Shown here: positions 24,318 to 35,069 of the stretch, piece by piece
How the letters are laid out: each line of letters begins with the position of its first letter
Numbering within the stretch: position 1 is the first letter of the stretch
Assembly: GCF_000024545.1 (NCBI RefSeq)
Contig: NC_013947.1
Span: forward strand, 5,642,001 to 5,706,000
DNA from: Stackebrandtia nassauensis DSM 44728
GTDB lineage: Bacteria; Actinomycetota; Actinomycetes; Mycobacteriales; Micromonosporaceae
Direction of reading: 5' to 3'
DNA length: 64,000 nt
Notes under the pieces: model-generated
Told to the model about the DNA's origin: nothing
What the model saw: the letters and a program-made list of their open reading frames with translations, nothing else
Database searches by the model: none
Translations under genes and position numbers: made by a program

Positions 24318-25334
24318 ATGTCAACCGCCCCCACCTCGTCCGCCTCCCTGTGGCGACGCGCCCTGCTCGGACTCACCCTGCCCCTGATCCTGGCACTGGC
24401 CGCCTGCGGCGGCGGCGCCGGAACCGACGCCGGGGGCGACTTCGGTGTCAAGATCAAGCACAAGTACGGCACCACGACCATCGACAAGAAACCGTCCAAG
24501 GTGGTCGCGCTCGGCCTTAACGACGCCGACACCCTGCTGGCCCTTGGCATCCAGCCCGTCGGTGTCGTCGACTGGTTCGGCGAGCGGCCCTACGGCGCCT
24601 GGCCGTGGGCGAAGGAGCTGTGGAAGGGCAAGAAGCCCAAGATCGTCGGCGAACGTGACGACTACAACATGGAGAAGATCGCCAAGCTGGCCCCCGACCT
24701 GATCGTCGCGCAGTACTCCGGCATGACCAAGGACCAGTACAAGACGCTGTCCAAGTGGGCGCCGGTAGTGGCACAACCCCTGGGGCACGAGGACTACGCG
24801 GCGCCGTGGCAAGCCATGGCCGAACCGATCGCCAAGGCCGTCGGCGAGGAGAAGAAACTCGACAAGCTGATCGACGGCATCGAGGACGACTTCGCCGCCG
24901 TGCGCGAGGAGCACCCCGAGTTCGGCAAGCTCACCGCCGCCGTCTCCGAGGGCTACGAGAAGGGCAAGTACGTCGCCTTCGCCGCCGACGACCCCAAGAT
25001 GGAGTTCATGACGCTGCTGGGCTTCAAGCCCGACGACAAGATCGAGTCCGAGATCGAGAAGGGCAACAACGTCGTCGAGTTCGGATCCGAACGACTGGAC
25101 CTCGTGGACGTCGACCTGCTGGTGTGGCTGACGGCCGACGAGGCCGCGGCGAAGAACGTCAAGAACGACAAGGTCTACTCCGAACTGGACGTCGTCAAGG
25201 ACGGCCGCGACCTGTTCGTGCCCTACGAGGAGGGCCCGAAGATCGGCGCGGCGATGTCGTTCAACACCGTGCTGAGCATCCCCTACGCCATCGAGGAACT
25301 GGTGCCGCAGCTGGAGAAGAAGGCCAAGGCCTAA
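24318..25334 (+). CDS. Siderophore-binding lipoprotein of ABC transporter
   Basis: A 338-residue periplasmic-binding-type lipoprotein (FepB/FecB class). The signal sequence RRALLGLTLPLILALAAC ends in a lipobox with Cys30. A PBP2-like domain follows: HKYGTTTIDKKPSKVVALGLNDADTLLALGIQPVGVVDW, and later KIAKLAPDLIVAQYSGMT. ATG 24318 fits the signal peptide; the frame continues far upstream but only as a shadow of the permease. No ribosome site is seen and the iron box ends five bases before the ATG, so the messenger may be leaderless. It delivers ferric siderophore to the divergent permeases. Confidence 0.92.
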   Translation: MSTAPTSSASLWRRALLGLTLPLILALAACGGGAGTDAGGDFGVKIKHKYGTTTIDKKPSKVVALGLNDADTLLALGIQPVGVVDWFGERPYGAWPWAKELWKGKKPKIVGERDDYNMEKIAKLAPDLIVAQYSGMTKDQYKTLSKWAPVVAQPLGHEDYAAPWQAMAEPIAKAVGEEKKLDKLIDGIEDDFAAVREEHPEFGKLTAAVSEGYEKGKYVAFAADDPKMEFMTLLGFKPDDKIESEIEKGNNVVEFGSERLDLVDVDLLVWLTADEAAAKNVKNDKVYSELDVVKDGRDLFVPYEEGPKIGAAMSFNTVLSIPYAIEELVPQLEKKAKA

Positions 25335-25342
25335 GGCCCGGC

Positions 25343-26854
25343 TCACTGCCGGGAGTGCTTCTCCAGGAACCGGTACACCTCGGTCTCGTCCACCCCGGGG
25401 AACGATCCCCGGGGCATGGCGGCCAGCTGTGACGACGTGGCCCGCCCCGCGGGCCACACCTGCCCGGCCCACGCCTCGGCCAGTTCGCGCGGTGGACGAC
25501 GGCAGCATTCCGGGTCCGGGCAGCGCGACACCGACCGCGCCGTGGTCTCCTTGCCGCGGAACCACTTCGAGGCCTCGTAGGGCACGCCGACGCTGAGCGA
25601 GAACTCGCCGTCGGGGCCGCGTTCGGTGCGGGCGGTGCACCAGTAGCTGCCGGTCGAGGTGTCGGTGTACTGGTTGAACGGGCTGAACTTGTCCGGCACC
25701 TCGAAGACCTGACGGCTGGTCCAGAACCGGCAGATCTGCTGTCCCTCGATGGCTCCGGTCGGGTCCCTGGGGAAGGCGACCCCGTCGTTCTCGTAGGCCT
25801 TGAAGATGGTCCCCGACTTGTGGACCTTCTGGAAGTGCGTGCGGATGCCCAGGTGGTGGGTCGCCAGGTTCGTGAACCGGTGCGCGGCGGTCTCATAGGA
25901 CACCGCGAAGTTGTCGCGCAGGTCCTCCACCGCGATCTCCTTGGCGGCCATGGCCTGCCGCAGGAACTTCACAGCGCTGACCTCCGGGATCAGCAGTGCC
26001 GCGGCCAGGTAGTTGGTCGCCACCCGCTGCCCCAGGAAGTCCGCATAGGTGGGTGGCACGTCGTGTTCCAGGACCTGGCTGGCCAGCGCCTGCAACAGCA
26101 CCGTGCGGGGGTCGTGGAAGCTGGACTTGTTCTGGGTCAGGTAGATGCGGCGGTTGCGCAGGTCCGTCACCGAACGGGTCGAGTGCGGCAGATCGTCCAC
26201 ATGGTGCAGTGTGAAGCCCAGATACGAGGCCAGGTCCGAGATGGCGTACTGCGACAGCGGGCCGCTGGAATAGTCCACATGCTTCAACAGGTCGCGTGCC
26301 TGCGCCTCGATGTCGCCGAAGTAGTTGTCGCGGTCGCGCATCCGGCGCCGCAGTTCGGTGTTGGCGCGGCGCGCCTCCTCCGGCGTGGCGGCGTGCAGGT
26401 TGACCTGCCGCTCGACCTCACGATGCAGCCCCACCAGCGCTTCCAGCACCTCGGTGGGCACCCGCGCCGACGGCCGTACGCTCGGCAGCCCCAGCGACTG
26501 GTACCCGGAGCTCTGCTGGGCCCGCTCCAGCTCGATCTCCAGGGCCACTCGCCGGTTCGGCGGTTCGGTGCGCAGCAGTTCGTCCGAGCTGACCCCCAGC
26601 TCCCGGGCCAGCGCGCGCAACATTGACAGTTTCGGCTCCCGCTTGCCGTTCTCGATCATCGACAGCTGCGAGGGCGCGGTACCGATGGCCTCGCCGAAGG
26701 CGTCGAGGGTCATCCCGCGCTGTTTGCGCAGGTGACGAATCCGCTTGCCCAGGCTGATCAGGTCCAGGCTCGGCTCGGCCTCGGCCGCCGGTGGCGTCTC
26801 GGCCGCGCCCCAGGGCGCGTGCGGCTGCGGCTGGGTGGCGTCCTTCTTTCCCAT
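25343..26854 (-). CDS. ramB: RamB-type XRE regulator of acetate/glyoxylate metabolism
   Basis: A 503-residue regulator. The XRE helix-turn-helix (about residues 36-90: IRHLRKQRGMTLDAFGEAIGTAPSQLSMIENGKREPKLSMLRALARELG) is followed by an IrrE/ImmA-like domain and the C-terminal short-chain fatty acyl-CoA regulator domain with a Cys cluster (SRCPDPECCRRPP). This is the architecture of RamB, which in corynebacteria and mycobacteria controls isocitrate lyase and malate synthase. ATG 26854 is used; a start nine codons upstream is possible. It is divergent from aceA, which supports the assignment. Confidence 0.92.
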   Translation of the reverse strand: MGKKDATQPQPHAPWGAAETPPAAEAEPSLDLISLGKRIRHLRKQRGMTLDAFGEAIGTAPSQLSMIENGKREPKLSMLRALARELGVSSDELLRTEPPNRRVALEIELERAQQSSGYQSLGLPSVRPSARVPTEVLEALVGLHREVERQVNLHAATPEEARRANTELRRRMRDRDNYFGDIEAQARDLLKHVDYSSGPLSQYAISDLASYLGFTLHHVDDLPHSTRSVTDLRNRRIYLTQNKSSFHDPRTVLLQALASQVLEHDVPPTYADFLGQRVATNYLAAALLIPEVSAVKFLRQAMAAKEIAVEDLRDNFAVSYETAAHRFTNLATHHLGIRTHFQKVHKSGTIFKAYENDGVAFPRDPTGAIEGQQICRFWTSRQVFEVPDKFSPFNQYTDTSTGSYWCTARTERGPDGEFSLSVGVPYEASKWFRGKETTARSVSRCPDPECCRRPPRELAEAWAGQVWPAGRATSSQLAAMPRGSFPGVDETEVYRFLEKHSRQ

Positions 26855-26991
26855 TTCTTCAGCATATGCGAAGAAACGCAAATCTTCACATCACAAAAGT
26901 CTTCCAAACCGGCTCTCGCTGGAAAATTCTTGTTACCAGTAAGTAGAAATGACCGTTCGCGGTCAGCCCGGTACCTCACCAGGACAGGAGC

Positions 26992-28302
26992 ATGACGATG
27001 TCGAAGCCCACGGATCTCAGGACGCGCACCATCGAACAGCTGGAACTCGACTGGCGCACCGACCCGCGCTGGCAGAACGTCACCCGCGACTACACCGCCG
27101 AGCAGGTCGTCAAGCTGCGCGGCCGGGTGCAGGAGGAGCACACCTTGGCCCGGCGCGGCGCGGAGAAGCTGTGGGCCCAGCTGACCGGTGAGGCCGCCTC
27201 GGGCGGTTACACCAACTCGCTGGGCGCGCTGACCGGAAACCAGGCGGTGCAACAGGTCCGGGCCGGACTGCGCGCCATCTACCTGTCGGGCTGGCAGGTC
27301 GCCGCCGACGCCAACCTGGCCGGCCAGACCTACCCCGACCAGTCGCTGTACCCGGCCAACTCGGTGCCACAGGTGGTGCGGCGCATCAACAACGCGCTGC
27401 TGCGCGCCGACCAGATCGAGTTCGCCGAGGGTGCCAGCAGTGTCGAGGACTGGCTGGTGCCGATCGTCGCCGACGCCGAGGCCGGTTTCGGCGGTCCGCT
27501 CAACGCCTACGAACTTATGAAGAGCATGATCACCGCCGGTGCGTCCGGGGTGCACTGGGAGGACCAGCTGGCGTCCGAGAAGAAGTGCGGACACCTGGGC
27601 GGCAAGGTCCTGATCCCGACCTCGCAGCACGTGCGCACCCTCAACGCCGCCCGGCTGGCCGCCGACGTCGCCGGGACCCCGACGCTGATCGTGGCCCGCA
27701 CCGACGCCGAGGCCGCCACCCTGCTCACCTCCGACATCGACGAACGCGACGCCGAGTTCCTGACCGGCGAGCGCACCTCCGAGGGCTACTACCGGGTGAC
27801 CAACGGGCTTCCCGCCTGCATCGCCCGCGCCAAGGCCTACGCGCCGTACTCGGATCTGCTGTGGATGGAGACCGGCACCCCCGACCTGGAGGTGGCGCGG
27901 CAGTTCGCCGAGGCCGTCAAGGCCGAGTTCCCGGACCAGATGCTGGCCTACAACTGCTCGCCGTCCTTCAACTGGAAACGGCACCTGGACAACGACACCA
28001 TCGCCAAGTTCCAGAACGAGTTGGGCGCCATGGGTTTCACGTTCCAGTTCATCACCCTGGCGGGGTTCCACTCGCTCAACCACTCCATGTTCGACCTGGC
28101 CCACCGCTACGCCCGCGAGGGCATGACGGCCTACGTCGACCTGCAAGAACGCGAATTCGCCGCCGAAGACGCCGGCTACACCGCGACCAAGCACCAGCGC
28201 GAGGTCGGCACCGGTTACTTCGACGAGATCGCCACCGCCCTCAATCCGAGCGGTTCGACGCTGGCGCTCGCCGGATCCACCGAGTCCGGCCAATTCCACT
28301 GA
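26992..28302 (+). CDS. aceA: Isocitrate lyase
   Basis: A 436-residue isocitrate lyase, the short single-domain type. The catalytic loop [13 protein letters not shown], the metal region [10 protein letters not shown], and ARTDAEAA and NCSPSFNW are all present. It splits isocitrate into succinate and glyoxylate, the first step of the glyoxylate shunt. ATG 26992 follows AGGAG; an ATG two codons later is also possible. It is divergent from ramB and 26 bp upstream of aceB. Control by RamB is expected from the arrangement. Confidence 0.97.
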   Translation: MTMSKPTDLRTRTIEQLELDWRTDPRWQNVTRDYTAEQVVKLRGRVQEEHTLARRGAEKLWAQLTGEAASGGYTNSLGALTGNQAVQQVRAGLRAIYLSGWQVAADANLAGQTYPDQSLYPANSVPQVVRRINNALLRADQIEFAEGASSVEDWLVPIVADAEAGFGGPLNAYELMKSMITAGASGVHWEDQLASEKKCGHLGGKVLIPTSQHVRTLNAARLAADVAGTPTLIVARTDAEAATLLTSDIDERDAEFLTGERTSEGYYRVTNGLPACIARAKAYAPYSDLLWMETGTPDLEVARQFAEAVKAEFPDQMLAYNCSPSFNWKRHLDNDTIAKFQNELGAMGFTFQFITLAGFHSLNHSMFDLAHRYAREGMTAYVDLQEREFAAEDAGYTATKHQREVGTGYFDEIATALNPSGSTLALAGSTESGQFH

Positions 28303-28328
28303 CAGCGAAGCGTTTTCAGGAGACAGCG

Positions 28329-29942
<1,614 letters not shown>

Positions 29943-29954
29943 GGTGACGAGACG

Positions 29955-29999
29955 GGACGAGCCCTTGACCTGGGAGGCGGGTCGGGGGCTCGTCCTTTT
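29955..29999 (+). terminator. Rho-independent terminator after aceB
   Basis: Stem GGACGAGCCC (29955-29964) with exact complement GGGCTCGTCC (29986-29995), followed by TTTT. It lies 12 bp after the aceB stop. Confidence 0.85.
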
Positions 30000-30062
30000 C
30001 GGCGTCGCGGGCGTTGGGCGCTTGCGGCGCCGCGATCGCCGGACGGCTTCGGCGGCATACGC

Positions 30063-31319
30063 CTAGCGAGTCGCGCGTTTGAGCGAGCCGAGGACAAGAT
30101 TGCGGATGCCGGGCATCTGGATGGCACGGATCGTCGTGTCGCGCATCCACACGTGGAACCGGGTCGGCGGGCAGAACTGCGCGGTTCCCTTGCGGGCCAG
30201 GGATTGCCGCTTGCGGACCTCGGGCCGCAGCTCGGCCTCCCACTGTTCCAGCGCCGTAGCCAAGTCCACACCGGATTCGGTGATGGCCGCACCGAGCCGT
30301 TCGGCTCCGGTCATCGCCAGCGCCGCACCGTATCCGGCGAACAGCGTGACGCACCAGGCCGCGTCGCCCAGCAGCACGACGCGTCCCCGGAACCACGAGC
30401 CCAGGTCGATCTGGCTGACCGAGTCGAAGTAAGCGGCGTCCGGGTCGGCCTTCAGCTGCCGCAGCGCGTCCGGGAACCCGCCGCCCAGGTCACCGAACCG
30501 CTCAGCGAGCGACGCGAACGCTCCCCGTGCGAGTTCGGCTTGCGGGTCCTCGCAGCGATAGGCGAAGAACGCCGACGATCGGCCCGGCCCCAGGTTCACG
30601 ATCGCGGCGGTGCGCAGCGGTCCGATGTAGGTGGCGCTCGCGCCGTCGGGCACCCGGGTGGGGACCTCGGGAAGCGGGAAGGCGCCCACCATGTGCCGCA
30701 GGTCGACGCGGAAGTCCGTCTCGGGTCCGAAGACCAGCTCGCGGACGCCGGAGTGCAGGCCGTCGGCTCCGACGAGTAGGTCGCCGCTTTCGACGGTGCC
30801 GTCGCTCAACGTCGCTCGGACCTCGGACGCGTCCTGGTCCACTTCGCGCACGGTGGTGCCGAACCGGAACTCGGCGGTGTCGCGCACCGCTTCGTACAGC
30901 GCGGACTCCAGGTCGCCACGGAACACGGTGATCGCCCGTTTCCCCAGTGCGGCCTGGGTCAGAGCGGCGGGGATCGTGAACTTCTGGCTGCCGTCGGGAT
31001 TGACGATCATCGACGTGAAGACGCCGAGGTCGTTGGGCCGCAACGCGGGTACGAGGCCCAGCCGGTCGGCGGCGTCGTAGCCGGTTCCCAGCAGGTTCAC
31101 CATGTAGCCGCTGCTGCGGCGGCCCGGAGCCTTCTCGACGATGAGCGTTCGCCAACCGGCGCGCTGGAACCGCAGCGCGGTGGCCAGCCCCGCGATCCCG
31201 GCTCCCGAGATGATGACCCGCTTCGTGCGGGCGCCGCCGTTTGGAGCGCTGTCGCTGGCACCGCTTGCGCGCCCGTCGCGGCTTCCACCGCATACGTTGT
31301 CGCCGTCGCCGTTTCGCAT
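30063..31319 (-). CDS. FAD-dependent monooxygenase
   Basis: A 418-residue PHBH-fold flavoprotein. GAGIAGL (about residue 39) starts the FAD site, VGADGLHS is the DG motif, and LLGDAAWCVTLFAGYGAALAMTGAERLG is the GD motif, in the form seen in TetX- and RebC-like enzymes. A 30-residue polar N-terminal extension precedes the fold. ATG 31319 follows a strong AGGAGG. It is divergent from the tetR at 31444 with paired operators between them, so it is probably induced by a substrate or toxic compound. The target compound is unknown. Confidence 0.9.
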   Translation of the reverse strand: MRNGDGDNVCGGSRDGRASGASDSAPNGGARTKRVIISGAGIAGLATALRFQRAGWRTLIVEKAPGRRSSGYMVNLLGTGYDAADRLGLVPALRPNDLGVFTSMIVNPDGSQKFTIPAALTQAALGKRAITVFRGDLESALYEAVRDTAEFRFGTTVREVDQDASEVRATLSDGTVESGDLLVGADGLHSGVRELVFGPETDFRVDLRHMVGAFPLPEVPTRVPDGASATYIGPLRTAAIVNLGPGRSSAFFAYRCEDPQAELARGAFASLAERFGDLGGGFPDALRQLKADPDAAYFDSVSQIDLGSWFRGRVVLLGDAAWCVTLFAGYGAALAMTGAERLGAAITESGVDLATALEQWEAELRPEVRKRQSLARKGTAQFCPPTRFHVWMRDTTIRAIQMPGIRNLVLGSLKRATR

Positions 31320-31330
31320 CGTGCCTCCTG

Positions 31331-31381
31331 CCAAGTATGAGCGTCTGCTCATTCTTAATTTGAGCACATGTTCATACTTGG
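31331..31381. promoter_or_regulatory. Paired TetR operators between monooxygenase and tetR
   Basis: Outer perfect inverted repeat CCAAGTATGA (31331-31340) / TCATACTTGG (31372-31381). Within it lie two small palindromes, TGAGC-GTCT-GCTCA and TGAGC-ACAT-GTTCA, so the region reads as two adjacent operators facing each other. It covers the divergent promoter region. Confidence 0.65.
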
Positions 31382-31443
31382 TCAAGAGCGGGTCCCGCCC
31401 GCTGCACGTCGCGAGCGGCCAAGCGGTCAATACACTGGTCGGC

Positions 31444-32040
31444 GTGCCCAGAGGAGTCGCGATCCCCGAAGTCCGGCAGCAGCTGTTCGCCGCTGTCGAG
31501 CAGCTGATCGTCCGCGACGGACCGGGCAAACTCAGCGGCCGCGCCGTCACCGGAGCGGCCGGGGTAGCCACCGGCCTGCTGTACTCACATTTCCGCGACC
31601 TGGACGATTTCCTGGTCGGCTACGCCGTTGACCGCGCCTTCCAGATCTCGGCCAACGCCAGGACCCTGCCGGACAAGGCCGGAACGAATACCGTCGCGCG
31701 CAATCTGAGCGACACGCTGCTGGCCACCCCGTTCGGCTCCGCGCGGGCACTGACGCGGCTCCTGGTCGCGCGCCCCGATCTCGTCGACGGCGTCGCGTCG
31801 GTCCTCGGCGACGGCAACACCGGCATCGACGCGATCGAAACCGCGACCGCCGCCTATCTCGATGCCGAACGGAAGCTGGGACGCGTCGCCGCCGCGACCG
31901 ACGTCGAAGCGCTGGCCCGCGCGCTCGCGGGCACGCTGCACCACCTGGTGCTGACCGCCGACGAGTCCGACATCCCCGCGCTCATCGAACGAACGGTCAC
32001 GGCGCTGGCCGAAGGAATGGTCAGGCCGCCAACGAAATGA
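31444..32040 (+). CDS. TetR-like regulator
   Basis: A regulator of about 198 residues. The N-terminal helix-turn-helix reads VRQQLFAAVEQLIVRDGPGKLSGRAVTGAAGVATGLLYSHFRDLDDFLVGY, a divergent TetR form. GTG 31444 is the likely start; the frame is open far upstream but that part is a shadow of the divergent monooxygenase. No ribosome site is visible, so it may be leaderless. It shares the paired operators with the monooxygenase gene. Its stop codon overlaps a convergent hairpin terminator. Confidence 0.83.
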   Translation: MPRGVAIPEVRQQLFAAVEQLIVRDGPGKLSGRAVTGAAGVATGLLYSHFRDLDDFLVGYAVDRAFQISANARTLPDKAGTNTVARNLSDTLLATPFGSARALTRLLVARPDLVDGVASVLGDGNTGIDAIETATAAYLDAERKLGRVAAATDVEALARALAGTLHHLVLTADESDIPALIERTVTALAEGMVRPPTK

Positions 32041-32072
32041 GCCGCGCGAGCTGAAGTCAGCTCGCGCGGCTC
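32039..32072. terminator. Convergent hairpin terminator
   Basis: Perfect 14-base stem GAGCCGCGCGAGCT (32039-32052) with its complement (32059-32072) and a 6-base loop. It begins inside the tetR stop codon and lies between convergent genes. There is no T tract. Confidence 0.6.
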
Positions 32073-32103
32073 GACGGCCGATCTCGCCGTCACATCCTTC
32101 GGG

Positions 32104-34926
32104 TCACAACTCCTTGCACTGCCCCGTACGGGATCCGCTGATCCTGTTGCCCTCCCCGGTCGGTGCCGGGTCGTTGCCGGTACAGGCCAGCGAGCCGACG
32201 AGCGTGTTGTCCACGATCGTCACCCCGCCGGTGTTGTCGGTGAGCCCGATCCGGCCCACGACCCGGTTGCCGTCGCAGTCGCCGCCCAGCGTCACCGGCC
32301 CGCTCGACCCGTCGATGGCGATCGTTCCGACCACCTTGGACGAACACAGGCTGATCGACTTGGCGCCCTCGGCTTTCAGCGGTCCGGTGATGGTGCTGTC
32401 CACGACGTGGAGGCTGGCCCCGTCCTTGACGGTGATGGTGCCGATCTGGGTCGCGTCGTCCAGGCAGGTCACGCCCTTCTTGACCGTCAGCGGCCCGATG
32501 TGCCTGCCCGACACCGTTTTGGTGCACTTCGGCGGGAAGTTGAGCCGCGCGACCTGCGGATCGTGGTCGGAGTTCTGCTCCGCGAACTCCGCGTTGATGT
32601 GAACCACCTCGTAGTCGGCCTTCGCCAGCGCCGGGCTGACCAGGATGTGGTCCAGCACCTGCGAGATGCCGTTGTACACATAGGTGTACTGCTCGGTGTC
32701 CGGCAGGCCGGTGATCAGGTCCTCCAGCACCTCCCCGTCGGTGAGCGCGTCCAGCGCCGGGGAGAACTGGTAGTCGTTGATGTCACCCGCGACCACGACG
32801 TTGGCGTCGGCGTCCACGGCCAGCGTGTCCTTGACGAAGGCGTTGACCGCCTTGGCCTGCTTGATCCGCTGCACCTCGGTGGAGCGCTCCGGCGGCTGGT
32901 ACCGGCCGTCCGCGTTCTGGTCGCCGCCCTTGGAGTTGAAGTGGTTGGCCACCACGATGACCTTCTCGCCGTTGAACCGGAACTCACCGGCCAGCGGCTT
33001 GCGGCTGGACTTCCACGCCTCGTTGGCCGGGTCGATGCGGCCCGGCGAGACGTTCAGGGACGGGGTGCCGTCGGAGTCGGTGCCGACGGTGACCGGGGTG
33101 GTCGCGTCGCCGCCCTCGCGGTCCACGAAGGACACCCGGTCCGGGTTGAACAGGAAAGCCACCCGGATGTTGCCGCCCGGCTGGCCGCCGTCGGCGTCGT
33201 CGGTGGGGCTGATCTGTCGCCAGTCGTACCGCGGCCCACCGGCCGCGGTGATCGCGGCGGTCAGCTTGTCGAGGGTCTGGTCGGCGTCGACGACGGCGTC
33301 GTTGGTGGAGCCGTTGTTGTCCTGGATCTCCTCCAGCACGACGACGTCCGGCGCGGCCAGGTTGGTGACGATGCCCTCGGCCAGCGCGGCGAACTTGCCG
33401 CCGGAGTCCTTGGGGCTCAGGTTCTCCACGTTGTAGGTGGCCACGGCCAGCTGCTCCGGTGTCTGCGCGGTGGCGACCTGCCGGTCGATGCCGCCGGACG
33501 CCACGCCACCCACCTGGGTGGCGGCGATGCCGTAACCGCCGTACAGCGAGTAATCCACCGGGCCGGAGGTGGCGCCGGTGAGCGTGTCGCCCACATTGGC
33601 CGGTGGCACCGAACCGGAGACCGGGAAGACCACGATCCGGCCGGTGGGGGTGTTGTCGTAGCCGGTGTTGACGGTGCCGCCGCGCTCGGAGGCGTACTCG
33701 TCGGGTTTGACGGTCAGGTAGATCTCGCCGAACTCGTTGCCGGGGCCCACGACCCGGGCATCGGAGACCGAGACCAGCATTCCCTCGCGAGCCTCCCAGA
33801 AGTCCATGGTGGATCGGGACGCGTCGACCGGGTTGAGGTCCTCGACGTTGCCGGTGGGCGCGGTGGGCGCGTAGACGTCGGGAATGGAGTCAGCGGCCAC
33901 GGTCTCGGTCGACGGCAACGGATTCCCGGACGAGCACACCGCCGTCACCGGATTGGTGATCTCGGTGATGGACAGGTTCGCGGTGTTCGGGAAGGTCTCA
34001 CCGGACGACAGCTGGTAGAAGTCGGATACCTTGCCCGACACCGAGACCGCGTCCCCCACCTGCACGGTGACCGGCGCGGAGCCCGCGTACACGAACACGG
34101 CCTCGCTGGTGGCGGCGTCGGAGTCGGGCGCGGTGTCCTGGATCCAGTAGCCGCGCGGCGACTGCGTCCGCACCGCGGTCACGACGCCGGGCACGTCGGC
34201 GACCGGATCGCCGTGCAGCGGCGAGATCCAGCCGTCGCCCTGGATGTCGTGGATCCGGTTCGGGCCCGGTTCGGCCGGGCACTCCGGTCCGGGGTCGCCG
34301 CCGTCGTTGGCCACCTTGGGGGTCGGATCGGCGGCGGCGAAGTCGGCGGCGTTGTCGTCGGTGTCGCCGGTTTCCTTGCGCTGCACCGACAGCGTGTTCG
34401 AAGCTCCCGCGGCCGGGTTGGTCTCGCGGATCGCGGCGCTGCCGTAGCCGACGAGGTCCACGATCGACGCCTCACCGGCGCAGTCGGCGGCGGTACAGGT
34501 CAGCGCGGTGGTCGACTTGACCAGCGCCACCGTGCCGCCGGTGCCGCCCATCGGGATGGTGCCGGTAACGTCCGGTGTGGGCAGTGGCTGGGTGCCGCCG
34601 CTGCCGGCGGCCTCGGCGATCAGGTAGAACTGGCCCGGCGCGACCTGGCCGGTCAGCGGCGTGACCTGCCACGATCCGGTGGCCGAGGCGGAGTGGTACT
34701 GCACCGACCACCCGGACACGTCGACCGGCCCACCGTCGCGATTGGTCAGTTCGATGAAGTCGTTGGTCAGGGTGGCGCCGGAGTTCCCGCCGCCGCCGTA
34801 CACCTCGTTCAGCACCACATCGGACGACGCGGCCGCCACCGGGGGCACACCGAACGCGATTCCCGCCAGCGTCGCGGCACACACCACCGCGATCGTCCGG
34901 CCAAGACGAGATCTACCCATTGACAT
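32104..34926 (-). CDS. Secreted ExeM/NucH-type nuclease with lamin-tail domain
   Basis: A 940-residue secreted protein. A signal peptide (RTIAVVCAATLAGIAFGVPPVAAA) leads into a lamin-tail domain (VVLNEVYGGGGNSGATLTNDFIELTNRDGGPVDVSGWSVQY). An OB-fold-like part follows (HDIQGDGWISPLHGDPVADVPGVVTAV...GYWIQD), then an endonuclease/exonuclease/phosphatase domain (LAVATYNVENLSP, VVLEEIQDNNG, VVANHFNSKGGD, VVVAGDINDYQFSPAL, ISQVLDHILVSPAL, NSDHDPQVARL). The last 115 residues form an extra Cys-containing beta-rich domain (RHIGPLTVKKGVTCLDDATQIGTITVKDG). It degrades extracellular nucleic acid for nutrition or biofilm turnover. Confidence 0.92.
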   Translation of the reverse strand: MSMGRSRLGRTIAVVCAATLAGIAFGVPPVAAASSDVVLNEVYGGGGNSGATLTNDFIELTNRDGGPVDVSGWSVQYHSASATGSWQVTPLTGQVAPGQFYLIAEAAGSGGTQPLPTPDVTGTIPMGGTGGTVALVKSTTALTCTAADCAGEASIVDLVGYGSAAIRETNPAAGASNTLSVQRKETGDTDDNAADFAAADPTPKVANDGGDPGPECPAEPGPNRIHDIQGDGWISPLHGDPVADVPGVVTAVRTQSPRGYWIQDTAPDSDAATSEAVFVYAGSAPVTVQVGDAVSVSGKVSDFYQLSSGETFPNTANLSITEITNPVTAVCSSGNPLPSTETVAADSIPDVYAPTAPTGNVEDLNPVDASRSTMDFWEAREGMLVSVSDARVVGPGNEFGEIYLTVKPDEYASERGGTVNTGYDNTPTGRIVVFPVSGSVPPANVGDTLTGATSGPVDYSLYGGYGIAATQVGGVASGGIDRQVATAQTPEQLAVATYNVENLSPKDSGGKFAALAEGIVTNLAAPDVVVLEEIQDNNGSTNDAVVDADQTLDKLTAAITAAGGPRYDWRQISPTDDADGGQPGGNIRVAFLFNPDRVSFVDREGGDATTPVTVGTDSDGTPSLNVSPGRIDPANEAWKSSRKPLAGEFRFNGEKVIVVANHFNSKGGDQNADGRYQPPERSTEVQRIKQAKAVNAFVKDTLAVDADANVVVAGDINDYQFSPALDALTDGEVLEDLITGLPDTEQYTYVYNGISQVLDHILVSPALAKADYEVVHINAEFAEQNSDHDPQVARLNFPPKCTKTVSGRHIGPLTVKKGVTCLDDATQIGTITVKDGASLHVVDSTITGPLKAEGAKSISLCSSKVVGTIAIDGSSGPVTLGGDCDGNRVVGRIGLTDNTGGVTIVDNTLVGSLACTGNDPAPTGEGNRISGSRTGQCKEL

Positions 34927-34954
34927 AAAGCACAGCCTTCAGGGATCGAACCCA

Positions 34955-35013
34955 CGACGGCCGGATGAGGTGGGCAAACAGATAAGGGCACCACAATTCT
35001 TACCCGGCCGTCG
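34955..35013. repeat. Inverted repeat between nuclease and serine hydrolase genes
   Basis: CGACGGCCGG (34955-34964) and its exact complement CCGGCCGTCG (35004-35013), 39 bases apart, in the 143-bp spacer. It could be a long-loop terminator for the serine hydrolase gene or a regulator site for the nuclease. Nothing else is evident in this spacer. Confidence 0.35.
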
Positions 35014-35069
35014 GGGAACGATCAACGACGCGAATGCATCAGTTCGGGAAACAACGGGTCCTGATCCGG

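Noticed and set aside
32407-34923. 838-residue plus-strand frame opposite the nuclease gene
   Set aside because: A shadow of the secreted nuclease with no recognisable domain; long antisense frames are common at this GC content.
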